NCBI GenBank assembly: GCA_001275005.1
Contig: JWZX01002851.1
Span: 1-34,954, forward strand
Direction: 5' to 3'
Length of the DNA stretch: 34,954 nt
DNA from: Chrysochromulina tobinii
Lineage: Eukaryota > Haptophyta > Prymnesiales > Chrysochromulinaceae
Shown: in pieces, positions 20,298 through 27,419 of the stretch
Layout: each line of letters opens with the position of its first letter
Position numbering within the stretch: the stretch's first letter is position 1
The notes under the pieces: generated by a model
Told to the model about the DNA's origin: nothing
The model's database searches: none
Seen by the model: only the letters and a program-made list of their open reading frames with translations
Program-made: the position numbers and the translations under genes

Positions 20298-20750
20298 ACA
20301 TACCCGCATAGGTTGATCCTAGAGCGGATAGACGCGCGGCCGACGCTCACACGCGATCGCCGGCGCTTTCGTGAAAGAGACGTGTATACCCTCGATGCCG
20401 GGCGTAGCCACCACGGATCGGCGCGGGCGCCCGGGCCGGGGCCGGTCGTGGCGTCGACCCCCCCCTGCAGGGGCTGCGGGCCACCCGCGCCGTGCGCGCC
20501 CCGCAAAACTAAGCAAAACTAATACGTCGCGCACACACCCGGTGTCCGGTTGCACGGTGTCTTCTCACCGATTCTGACGCTTTCGAAGTTACGGTTTAGC
20601 TTTCGGCCACATGACTTCATGTAGTAGTTGCCAACTTCACGAGCAATATTTGTTCACGAGGTGGCAATGCGAGGTGGGTGGAGGGTGAGCGCCTCACACG
20701 CTCGCCTTTTCGGGGCTGTGGGTGTGTGTCTGGCCGAGAGGGCCCTGAAA

Positions 20751-20767
20751 CGAACGAACGAACGAAC
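20751..20767 (+). repeat. CGAA tetranucleotide run
   Basis: Four CGAA units plus one C, followed within 15 bp by another ACGAGAAACGAACAAC. It lies in the presumed 5' leader or promoter of the CcmI-like gene. Confidence 0.8.
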
Positions 20768-20848
20768 AACTTCACGAGAAACGAACAACCCGGACCGTCT
20801 TCACAGTCCGCTCGAACACCGGTCGAGCTGAAAAGACGTCCGCGGTCC

Positions 20849-21424
20849 ATGATGCCCCTCTCGCTCGTAATCGGGCTGGGACCGCTCGGAGTCGTGCTGC
20901 GGTCTACCGCAGTGTGTCGTCGGGAAGTAGTGCTTGCGAGCTTATCTTTTTCCTGTGGTGTGCACGCAGCCCACGCTGAGCCTCCGTCAGCAATCATAGC
21001 GACTGGAGTGGTTCAGCTTCAGAATGGCGCCACGGTCATCGGTGCTGCAGAGGCTGCCCTCTACGTGACTGTGCGCCCGGCCGAGGCAGGCGGCGGCGCT
21101 TTGCAAGCAGGAACCAAAGTAGTGCCACTTGCCACTGCACGTGTTGCGGCACCGATCGCGTTTCCATACAAATTTCAACTTACCGAAGCAGATTTGACCG
21201 CCGAGTACAAGAGCATCGAACTCTCATCAATCAAAAGTCTAGACTTGCTCGTGAGTGCCCGATTCGACGGCGATGGCGTCGCTGCGACTCGAGGGCCGGA
21301 TGATTTGGTTGGCCGTGGACTATTGCGAAAAGCTGGTTCCTGCGAGCCCACTCGCTGGAAACCGGCAATCGTCGAATTACAAGGGCGCGGGCTAACGGGG
21401 CGGCTGCTCACGGGTGGAAAATAG
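20849..21424 (+). CDS. Plastid/lumen-type protein with CcmI (CycH)-like C-terminal domain
   Basis: 191 residues from the ATG at 20849. The upstream extension only reaches a GTG and is low-complexity. The leader has a hydrophobic start (MMPLSLVIGLGPLGVVL), then RREVVLASLSFSCGVHAAHAE (24-44), ending in an AHA/E signal-peptidase-like site, as in thylakoid-lumen proteins. Residues about 57-160 read ATVIGAAEAALYVTVRPAEAG, VVPLATARVAAPIAFPYKFQL, then LDLLVSARFDGDGVA..GPDDLVGRGLL. This order (Phe/Tyr-V-x-V-RPA, a pro-hydrophobic strand, V-S-AR-x-x-x-G-x-A, G-D-x-x-G) is that of the periplasmic C-terminal domain of bacterial CcmI/CycH cytochrome c maturation proteins, as I remember them. Here it stands alone, without the TPR part. 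The function is unproven; an apocytochrome or membrane-protein assembly role is inference. Confidence 0.6.
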   Translation: MMPLSLVIGLGPLGVVLRSTAVCRREVVLASLSFSCGVHAAHAEPPSAIIATGVVQLQNGATVIGAAEAALYVTVRPAEAGGGALQAGTKVVPLATARVAAPIAFPYKFQLTEADLTAEYKSIELSSIKSLDLLVSARFDGDGVAATRGPDDLVGRGLLRKAGSCEPTRWKPAIVELQGRGLTGRLLTGGK

Positions 21425-21939
21425 TAGGCCTGCGTATTCCTATGCGCACACGTGAACCTTGGGTTCACTTCTCGTTCTCGCCATCTCCGATCTATCTGTA
21501 TCGTGCCATATGGTTCGCGCGGTCTCCCCGCGTAGCGTGGCGCACATGGTGGCGCAGACGCAGTGTCGCTCTCCGGACCGCGCGCGGGCCCGGGCGCGGC
21601 GTCTGGTCGTCTGTGTCGCGTGTGGCGGTTGCGACGTGGTTGTGCGCTCTAAGCCGGCTCAGACGATGGGAACCTTATGGGAACCGCTGTCGACGTTTTT
21701 ATAACACAGCATCACGTCTCTGTGAAAGGCCATGCCCGCCCGGTGAGGTTTTTACACGGGCAATGTACACGGGCGCGTGACGGGCTCGGGGCTGGGCGGC
21801 CGCGGCGGGGAGGGGCATTCTTGCGCGCGCAATGCGCGCAGTCGGCGAGGATCCGACCTCTCGACCGACCTCGGGCACGTCCACTCATTTTTTCCACACG
21901 CGCACCCCTCCTACTCGTCGGTCAGCGGCGAGGCCTCCC
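21425..21939. other. Convergent 3' region with hairpin
   Basis: 515 bp lie between the CcmI-like stop and the FkbM stop. A perfect 7-bp hairpin lies at 21452-21468 and a GC-rich block at 21575-21605. No gene is supported; overlapping Arg/Pro-rich frames look like composition artefacts. Confidence 0.5.
21452..21468 (+). other. Perfect 7-bp hairpin just after a stop codon
   Basis: GTGAACC-TTG-GGTTCAC begins 28 bp after the CcmI-like gene's stop. A 3-nt loop and a perfect stem suggest a transcript structure in the 3' UTR; no poly-T tract follows. Confidence 0.6.
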
Positions 21940-22719
21940 CTATCTGACATATGCAGATCGGCGAGCCAAATTGGCGAGGCCAAATCTTTCCCTTACGTGG
22001 TTCAGCACTGGGTGTGAAGCATTGGCGGCCGTGGCGACGTTCCGTGTGAATATGAGGTCCTCCGTGTCACGCCGCGCCACCTCGTAGGCCTCGAGGAAGG
22101 TGTAGCCGTTGCGGGCCATGGCGCGCTGGATGCGAGCCTTTTTGCCGCGCTGTGCGGGATAACCCCCCTCGTGGAGCTGCTCGATCTGGACGACCTCGAT
22201 GTTGAACTCGGCCCACGGGAAGTCCTCGATGATGTCCGCCTCCGACCCCTCGGTGTCGATGGTCATGTAATCCACTGTTTGAACCCCGTGTGCTCGCAAC
22301 TCGTCGGCGAGGTGGAAGCACTTGACCTTCATGGTGCGTCGCATACTCGTGCTGCGTGACGGCTCGTACGTTGACATGGCGCCGCTCCAGCCAGGGAACT
22401 GGCTAATCCCAAATGTGAGCTCAGTCTGGGCGCGTGGGCACACGGCGCCCTCGTACACGATGGCGGCCGGTCGGTTCTGTCGCAGGTTTGGCAGCTGACT
22501 CGGGTCTACTTCGAATAGCATGCCTCGCCAGCCCAACTGCTTCTCGAAGAAGTACGTGTTGCTGTGCTCCTTGCCGTCACGCGCGCCGAACTCGACATAG
22601 AAGCCTTTGCCACATTTGAGCAGCAGGTTCTTGAGGACGTGCTTATCTTGCCCGGCTTGCGCCTGGAAGTCACTTTGCGCCTGGAAGTCCCTTTCCAAAG
22701 TGACGCAAAGTGAATGCAT
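21940..22719 (-). CDS. FkbM-family SAM-dependent methyltransferase
   Basis: 259 residues from the ATG at 22719. FkbM hallmarks run from near the start: AGQDKHVLKNLL, GFYVEFGARDGKEHSNT (about 40-54, the SAM-binding strand and loop), LGWRGMLFEVDP (motif II with the acidic end), then VDYMTIDTEGSEADIIEDFPW, the family's signature D-x-E-G-x-E segment. The family O-methylates sugars and small molecules. The N-terminus is short and contains a repeat, DFQAQSDFQAQ, from a duplicated 15-18 bp unit, so an upstream exon carrying a signal or membrane anchor may be missing from this model. The 3' end is intact. It is head-to-head at about 415 bp with the MerT-like gene. Confidence 0.85.
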   Translation of the reverse strand: MHSLCVTLERDFQAQSDFQAQAGQDKHVLKNLLLKCGKGFYVEFGARDGKEHSNTYFFEKQLGWRGMLFEVDPSQLPNLRQNRPAAIVYEGAVCPRAQTELTFGISQFPGWSGAMSTYEPSRSTSMRRTMKVKCFHLADELRAHGVQTVDYMTIDTEGSEADIIEDFPWAEFNIEVVQIEQLHEGGYPAQRGKKARIQRAMARNGYTFLEAYEVARRDTEDLIFTRNVATAANASHPVLNHVRERFGLANLARRSAYVR

Positions 22720-23134
22720 CAGCCTTCAGTGCACGCCTTCAAGAGTCGTCGCCAGGCGTGCGTCTTTGCGCGCCTCCTGGTCTCTTGGACGAACATCAAT
22801 TGTCCATGTACGGATATGGAAGTTAAGTTTGGGTTTCAGGCAGAGTCTTCTCCGCCTCCTCAGTCCTCACCAAACGAATAATGTTGGGGGCCCAGCACCG
22901 GGCCCAGCACGAAATCCTGTATGTTCAGGCGCCAATGTCTAAAGGCGAGGAGGGTCCACACAAGGGCCCCCATTTTCTCGAAACGCATCTTCACGAGGGG
23001 TCGCACGGACGCCTTTCGTTTTTCATCACAGAAAAAAGATTAGCGCGTTCACAGCCTTGGATGAACGAGGTAGGAATCTTCTCGGAACAGAACGCTCCCG
23101 GGGAGGAAAGAGGGCGGTGTTCAGCGACAGCAGC
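22720..23134. promoter_or_regulatory. Divergent intergenic region (FkbM / MerT-HMA)
   Basis: 415 bp lie between divergent ATGs. It holds a tandem GGGCCCAGCACC / GGGCCCAGCACG pair at 22888-22911. It may also hold a missing 5' exon of the FkbM gene, whose visible N-terminus is unusually short; no clear splice partner was found. Confidence 0.4.
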
Positions 23135-23920
23135 ATGTTGCCGCTCAGTGTTCTCAGTGCGCGCGCGTTCATCTGGCGCGCCGTGCCGATCTCCCTCATG
23201 CGTCGATCAGCATCCGATCTCACTGCTGCAGTGATTATGACATCGGCCGATTCGGCGAAGCGAGAGCATCTCCTCTTCGATGCCGGCTTCCCGCAAAAGA
23301 TCATGATAACTCTTGCGGGGCTGACATTCGTCGGCGCGCTGTTTTCTCCGCACCTCAATTTGCTCTTGCAGCGGTTCCTCGCGCGCCTCGAGTGCTGGTC
23401 TCTGCTCGGGCTGCTATCCTCATCGTGCTGCGTGTTGCAGCTGGTGCTCAACGTCTTCTCAGTCGGGTGCGCAGGGTTCAACACCGTGCTCGGGCCCGCG
23501 CGACCGTACTTCGTCGCGCTTACCATGTACCTGCAGTCGGTCGTGTGGCGGCAGGCAAGCCTGAAGCCTGTCGACAGGCTGGTAGCCACAGCGCTCTGCG
23601 CGGTGCTCACCACCCTCCCCGAGCAGCTCTGGGTTTGGCAACGACGCGATCGATGGCTCAGCTGGAGGCGTAATTGCGGCGTAATCGCGGCGGAGGGCAA
23701 GCAATTGCACCTTCGTGTCTCGGGCATGGGGTGCACCGCATGCACAGCTAAGGTATACACGACTCTGTCAGCCGTGGATGGCGTCGACGCGTGCGACGTG
23801 GCACTCGAGAGCGGCACAGCAACGCTCCGGCTGCAAGCGGACGTGCTTGCACCCGCCGAGGTGGAGCAGAAGGCGATCGACGCTGTGATTGCCGCTGGGT
23901 TTCGCGCCGAGCGCATTTAG
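23135..23920 (+). CDS. MerT-like membrane protein fused to heavy-metal-associated (HMA) domain
   Basis: 261 residues from the ATG at 23135; the open frame extends upstream only to a TTG. A basic N-terminal leader (RAFIWRAVPISLMRRSA) could be an organelle targeting sequence. Three or four membrane segments follow at about 55-72, 88-107, 108-137 and 148-168. The second has the paired cysteines SSSCCVLQLVLN (C98, C99), like the Cys-Cys pair in the first helix of MerT/MerC mercury transporters. The C-terminus (about 190-260) is an HMA fold with GMGCTACTAKV (C200 and C203 as the metal-binding CxxC) and the closing AVIAAGF. In bacteria MerP hands metal ions to MerT; here carrier and transporter are one chain. 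The metal (Hg, Cu, Zn or Cd) cannot be read from sequence. Confidence 0.8.
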   Translation: MLPLSVLSARAFIWRAVPISLMRRSASDLTAAVIMTSADSAKREHLLFDAGFPQKIMITLAGLTFVGALFSPHLNLLLQRFLARLECWSLLGLLSSSCCVLQLVLNVFSVGCAGFNTVLGPARPYFVALTMYLQSVVWRQASLKPVDRLVATALCAVLTTLPEQLWVWQRRDRWLSWRRNCGVIAAEGKQLHLRVSGMGCTACTAKVYTTLSAVDGVDACDVALESGTATLRLQADVLAPAEVEQKAIDAVIAAGFRAERI

Positions 23921-24747
23921 GCGGGATTTGACGAAGATTATGTCCTACCGTACGCGCGGCACTCGCTGCCGCCGCGCTGCGTCGGCGCTCGGCTGGGCCC
24001 GGCCGGCGGACGCGGGTCCGGCAGACCAATAATAATAGGGGGGGTTGTAACCGCGCAACCAATGATGATCGTGCGAGGAGTATAGGAAGGGCCTTTCTAC
24101 CGTCGCGTCGACGGTGTTAAATGACATATCGTATGGCGAAACGATACCCATGCGCCCAGTGGTCGCCCGCGTCGATACCGATTTAAATACCCTTACCGCG
24201 CCGTACCGCGCGTTTTCGCGCGCGTACAACCGTAAGCCTCCAGCAGTGTTCGCACCGGCGGCGGCGCGCGGCGCGATTCGACTATGCCAGCGTGGGTGGG
24301 GTGTCGCTCGCCCGCGATCAGATCGGTGGATCGATCATCGGTACGCGTAGTAAGAGCGACGAGCGCGCGAGCGGCTGAGCGGTAAAGCGTGCGGCGCCCG
24401 GCCGGGTGTGCACGTCGACCCCCGCGGCGCGCCGTTACGTGCGTTAAACTTTAAAGAGCCAAGAGCCGAAGCCCGCCGCGGTAATAGCGTCGGGAGGCCT
24501 TGCTGTTTGCGGCACTAGCCACTAGCGCCGGGTCCGTACCACAGGGCCGGTCCTAGCGGTGGGGCGAGCCGGTGCGTATAGTATATTATTTCGTGACGTT
24601 CCAATTCGTCTGGGCACTCGAGCACTCCATGCTCGACTCCGGACGCTCCAGACGAAAAAGGCGTGTCTGCTCCGCTCACTGCTATCTCCGCTTGCTGCAC
24701 GGTACTAGGATGTTTCCTGCTCGTAAACGACTAGATCTCCGATCGAA
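23921..24747. other. Intergenic region between convergent genes, no gene seen
   Basis: 827 bp of mixed composition between the stop codons of the MerT-like and Gln-repeat genes. There is an AT-containing patch AATAATAATAGGGGGGG at about 24028-24044, and palindromic CG-rich words such as GGTACGCG and CGCGCGCG. No open frame shows a domain. Part of this may be 3' UTR of both neighbours or an unrecognised non-coding gene. Confidence 0.4.
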
Positions 24748-26634
24748 TCAACAGCTTCCCCCGTCGCCTTGCGAGGTGCCGCTGCCAGTCTCAGCTACTA
24801 AGTCCCACCTAGCTCGCCCGAGGAGGTTGCGCACGCGGCGAAGCAGCTCGTGCACGTGGCTGAGCACCATCCGCGCCGGCTCGCGCAGGCTTCGCTGCAG
24901 CTGGTGCACTCGCGCGCCCGCACACGCGACACCGCAGATGGCACCGCACGCCAACTGACGCAGATCGCACACGATGCCGAGGCTGCTCAGGGCACGAAGG
25001 GGCGTGCGTGTAGCTGCGTGCGCGAGGGCCACAGCCTCCGTCACTCGATGTGGCCGCGGCGCCGAGGGCGGCGGCGCCACCACCGCGAGCTCACGGCCAC
25101 TCCCACCCAAGCCGAGTAGCAGCGGCAGCAGGAGCAGCAGGAGCAGCAGCAGCAGCGCCGAGAGAAGACGCGCGTCCGCCGCAAGCTTGAGAGCGCAGGC
25201 TCGCTGCCGCGGGCGCATCCGCGAACGCTCCAGCGCATCGGCGCGCTGCCACCCGAGCAGGTCAACGGCAAGCGCGGCCACGGACGCGTTGCCGGCAGAG
25301 GCTGAGACCACACTCGGCGCGATGAGCGATGCGGAAGATTCACTTGGGCTGAGGGCGGGCTCGGGCTCGGCGACGCCCTCCACACGATAGCCACAGAACA
25401 GCAGCGCGGCCAGCAGCGCGTCGGGACTGACGGTACGAAGCCCAAGCTCCGCTGCGGATTGCTGATAGAACTCCAACGGCTGGGTCTCGGTGGGCTGTCG
25501 ACATCCCCTGTGGCGCAGCACACACTGCAGCTGCACTGTGCTCAGATGCGTTACAGTCAGCGAGCGCAACGGTCTGGGCTGAGGCGCCGCTTGCCGGCGT
25601 GCGGCCGCCACCGCGCTGCCGCTCGTCTCGAGTATGTTGATCGGGATGTTCGCCGAGCTCTCTGCCTGCATGCGGTCTGGAGTGACGACACGGTGGGGTG
25701 ACGACACGGGCGTGCCGCTGGTCTCTGATGGGCTTGCCGAGCTGGCGACAGCAGAGCCGGCTGCGCACTTACGAGGAGGTGAGGTCGCCAAGCCGCTGGT
25801 CGGCAACGCCTGCTGCTGCTGCTGCAAGTACGCCTGCTGCTGCTGCGAGTACGCCTGCTGCTGCTGCGAGTACGCCTGCTGCTGAGGCGACGGCAGAGGG
25901 CCGAGGCGCTGATTGGCCTTGTTCTCGGCAGCCTCATTATGGGCTGCAAGCTGGCCCACGTCCCGCGAGCGCTGCTCCCAGTTGTCAAGCGCGATGCCGT
26001 GCTCGCTCACAATCTCGGCGGCCGCGCGCTGCTCAGCCGCCCGCTGCACCGCCGCCTCCCTAGCCGCCCGCGCGCGTGCGAGCGCTGACACATTCACAGT
26101 CGTGCCTCTGGCCGTCTGTGCCCTGTCGAGGGCGTCGCGGTACAGAGCATCGTTGATTGCTTTCGCCGTCGTCGAATGGACGAGCGCGACAATATCCTCG
26201 AAGCGGGCAGGCTGGTCGTCGAAGAAACCATTGGCCGCGGCGTGCGTTGAACCATCGATAGCGACCGGGGTACTCGGAACCTCCCCTGTTGTCTCGACAT
26301 CGGCGTGCCCGGCACGCAACGACGTCTGTTCGTCCACAGCGAGCATGTCAAACTGAATTGGGCCCTCGCTACCGCGTGTTTGCGAGCGAAGCAGCTGGCG
26401 GCTCATTGTGGGTGAGGGCAGCATGTTCATTGAGGGCGGCATCGGCGAGTTGTGAAAGAGGTTGTTGAACTCTGCTGGAAGACTGCTGGAAGACTGTAGC
26501 CCTCCAGTGGCAGAACTCGGAGGAGTAAGAGCGCCCTCACTCCAGAACTGCTCGTCCTTTGGTATCGCGGAGTTCTGAATGCAGACGGCTACCGGCGCCA
26601 TCAGCTTATGAAAGGCTAGCAGAAGCTCCTCCAT
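24748..26634 (-). CDS. Unrecognised Gln-repeat protein with one membrane segment
   Basis: 628 residues from an ATG. No family is recognised. In order there are an N-terminal Ser/Pro-rich half, an Ala/Arg-rich helical stretch (ALARARAAREAAVQRAAEQR, about 185-205), and a threefold seven-residue Gln repeat with unit AYSQQQQ (about 250-275). A Ser/Pro-rich linker follows, then a compact region with conserved-looking hydrophobics (TVQLQCVLRHRGC, LGLRTVSPDALLAALLFCGY). Next is a Leu-rich transmembrane segment (SALLLLLLLLLLPLLLGLGG, about 490-508), then a 110-residue tail with several Cys and paired basic residues. There is no signal peptide, so a tail-in membrane topology is likely. A scaffold or trafficking role would be guesswork. 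Confidence 0.6.
   Translation of the reverse strand: MEELLLAFHKLMAPVAVCIQNSAIPKDEQFWSEGALTPPSSATGGLQSSSSLPAEFNNLFHNSPMPPSMNMLPSPTMSRQLLRSQTRGSEGPIQFDMLAVDEQTSLRAGHADVETTGEVPSTPVAIDGSTHAAANGFFDDQPARFEDIVALVHSTTAKAINDALYRDALDRAQTARGTTVNVSALARARAAREAAVQRAAEQRAAAEIVSEHGIALDNWEQRSRDVGQLAAHNEAAENKANQRLGPLPSPQQQAYSQQQQAYSQQQQAYLQQQQQALPTSGLATSPPRKCAAGSAVASSASPSETSGTPVSSPHRVVTPDRMQAESSANIPINILETSGSAVAAARRQAAPQPRPLRSLTVTHLSTVQLQCVLRHRGCRQPTETQPLEFYQQSAAELGLRTVSPDALLAALLFCGYRVEGVAEPEPALSPSESSASLIAPSVVSASAGNASVAALAVDLLGWQRADALERSRMRPRQRACALKLAADARLLSALLLLLLLLLLPLLLGLGGSGRELAVVAPPPSAPRPHRVTEAVALAHAATRTPLRALSSLGIVCDLRQLACGAICGVACAGARVHQLQRSLREPARMVLSHVHELLRRVRNLLGRARWDLVAETGSGTSQGDGGSC
25810..25885 (-). 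repeat. 21-bp Gln-coding tandem repeat
   Basis: On the plus strand the unit TACGCCTGCTGCTGCTGCGAG occurs about three times, flanked by further CTG triplets. On the coding strand it gives AYSQQQQ repeats. Units differ at one or two bases. Confidence 0.9.
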
Positions 26635-26785
26635 CGTGCGTGAATTAATACGTTACTGTGAATGGCCGTTACGTCAGTCTCTTCGCATGAGAGTGATACA
26701 TAACGGATAATAAATTTACCTCAGGGACTTCACAGCCAATGGTCAAATTCGACTTCACAGCCTATTGTTGACTTCACACTCGAGA
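26635..26785. promoter_or_regulatory. Divergent promoter with iterated GACTTCACA
   Basis: 151 bp lie between divergent ATGs, AT-rich at about 26700-26720 (GGATAATAAATTTACC). The 9-mer GACTTCACA occurs at 26726, 26751 and 26770; the first two extend to GACTTCACAGCC. A CCAAT box (CAGCCAATGG) lies at about 26734-26743. Confidence 0.5.
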
Positions 26786-27190
26786 ATGCTGCTCTGCTTT
26801 TGCGCCTCGGGCCTGATCGTGCCGACGCCGCCCCAAATGGCGACAACGTCCATGTACGCGCCTCTCATGCAGCAGACGATTGCACAACGGATGACGCCGG
26901 TGCCCGCCTCCAGCGCCATCTTCCCGAGCAACGACGCGCCTTCCATGCTCCTCGCAAAAGTGTTCAAGCCTGAGGACATCAAGAAGCCAGAGCTCACGCC
27001 CGAGGAGGAGGAAGTCGCTAAGCAGGAGGCGCGCTTCAAATTTGGTTTGATCGTGCTTGCCTCGGCGCTGCCCTCATTATGGGCGCAGGACAAGTTGGTG
27101 TGGGAAAAGGAGCGGGCAGGTAAACAGGTCTACGGCTCGAAGGAACCGAAGACGAAGGCCTCTAAGAAGAAGTCATTGAGGCGCAAGTGA
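26786..27190 (+). CDS. Small membrane protein with signal-like leader, unknown
   Basis: 134 residues from the ATG at 26786; the frame extends only to a TTG upstream. It begins with a short hydrophobic leader (MLLCFCASGLIVPTPP). A Met/Thr/Pro-rich stretch like a plastid transit peptide follows, then KPEDIKKPELTPEEEEVAKQEARFKFG. A probable single membrane segment comes next (LIVLASALPSLW) and the chain ends in a very basic tail (KTKASKKKSLRRK). No family is recognised. The leader fits a secondary-plastid protein, which is inference. It is head-to-head with the Gln-repeat protein gene and in tandem with the SMYD-like gene 229 bp downstream. Confidence 0.6.
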   Translation: MLLCFCASGLIVPTPPQMATTSMYAPLMQQTIAQRMTPVPASSAIFPSNDAPSMLLAKVFKPEDIKKPELTPEEEEVAKQEARFKFGLIVLASALPSLWAQDKLVWEKERAGKQVYGSKEPKTKASKKKSLRRK

Positions 27191-27419
27191 AATTCATTGG
27201 CATGCATGGACCTCACGGCATGGATACGTCATGGTGTGCATCCACAGACCGGGTCCCACGAGACGGCGAGAACCTGAACATTGAAAACAGAGTTGGCCGG
27301 TCGTGTTGCCCCCAGCGGGAACGAAAAACCTCGTCTCAGATCATCGACAATTCCTGTCACTGTCGCGACACCGCGTCGAATACCGCCAAACGCATCGTTA
27401 AAAACGCCGTGCTGAGCGA

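Larger units (their letters stand above)
19697..20848. other. Long intergenic region with repeats, no gene seen
   Basis: 1152 bp without a supported gene. Visible features are a very GC-rich stretch at about 20020-20120, three TGATCA sites at exactly 8-bp spacing (20276, 20284, 20292), a second GC block at about 20420-20500, and a (CGAA)4 run at 20751-20766 about 80 bp before the next ATG. The several open frames overlap on both strands, have low-complexity Arg/Pro composition and show no domain. Confidence 0.5.

Noticed and set aside
19697-20600. Several 70-150 residue frames on both strands
   Set aside because: They overlap each other in all frames, are Arg/Pro/Ala-rich from GC composition, and show no domain or good start.
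20678-20848. Upstream extension of the CcmI-like gene
   Set aside because: It begins at a GTG and encodes low-complexity Arg/Asn/Thr sequence including the CGAA run; the ATG at 20849 starts a proper leader.
24475-24486. GCCGCGGTAATA, as in the 530 loop of small-subunit rRNA
   Set aside because: Only 12 bases match; the flanking sequence does not resemble rRNA on either side.
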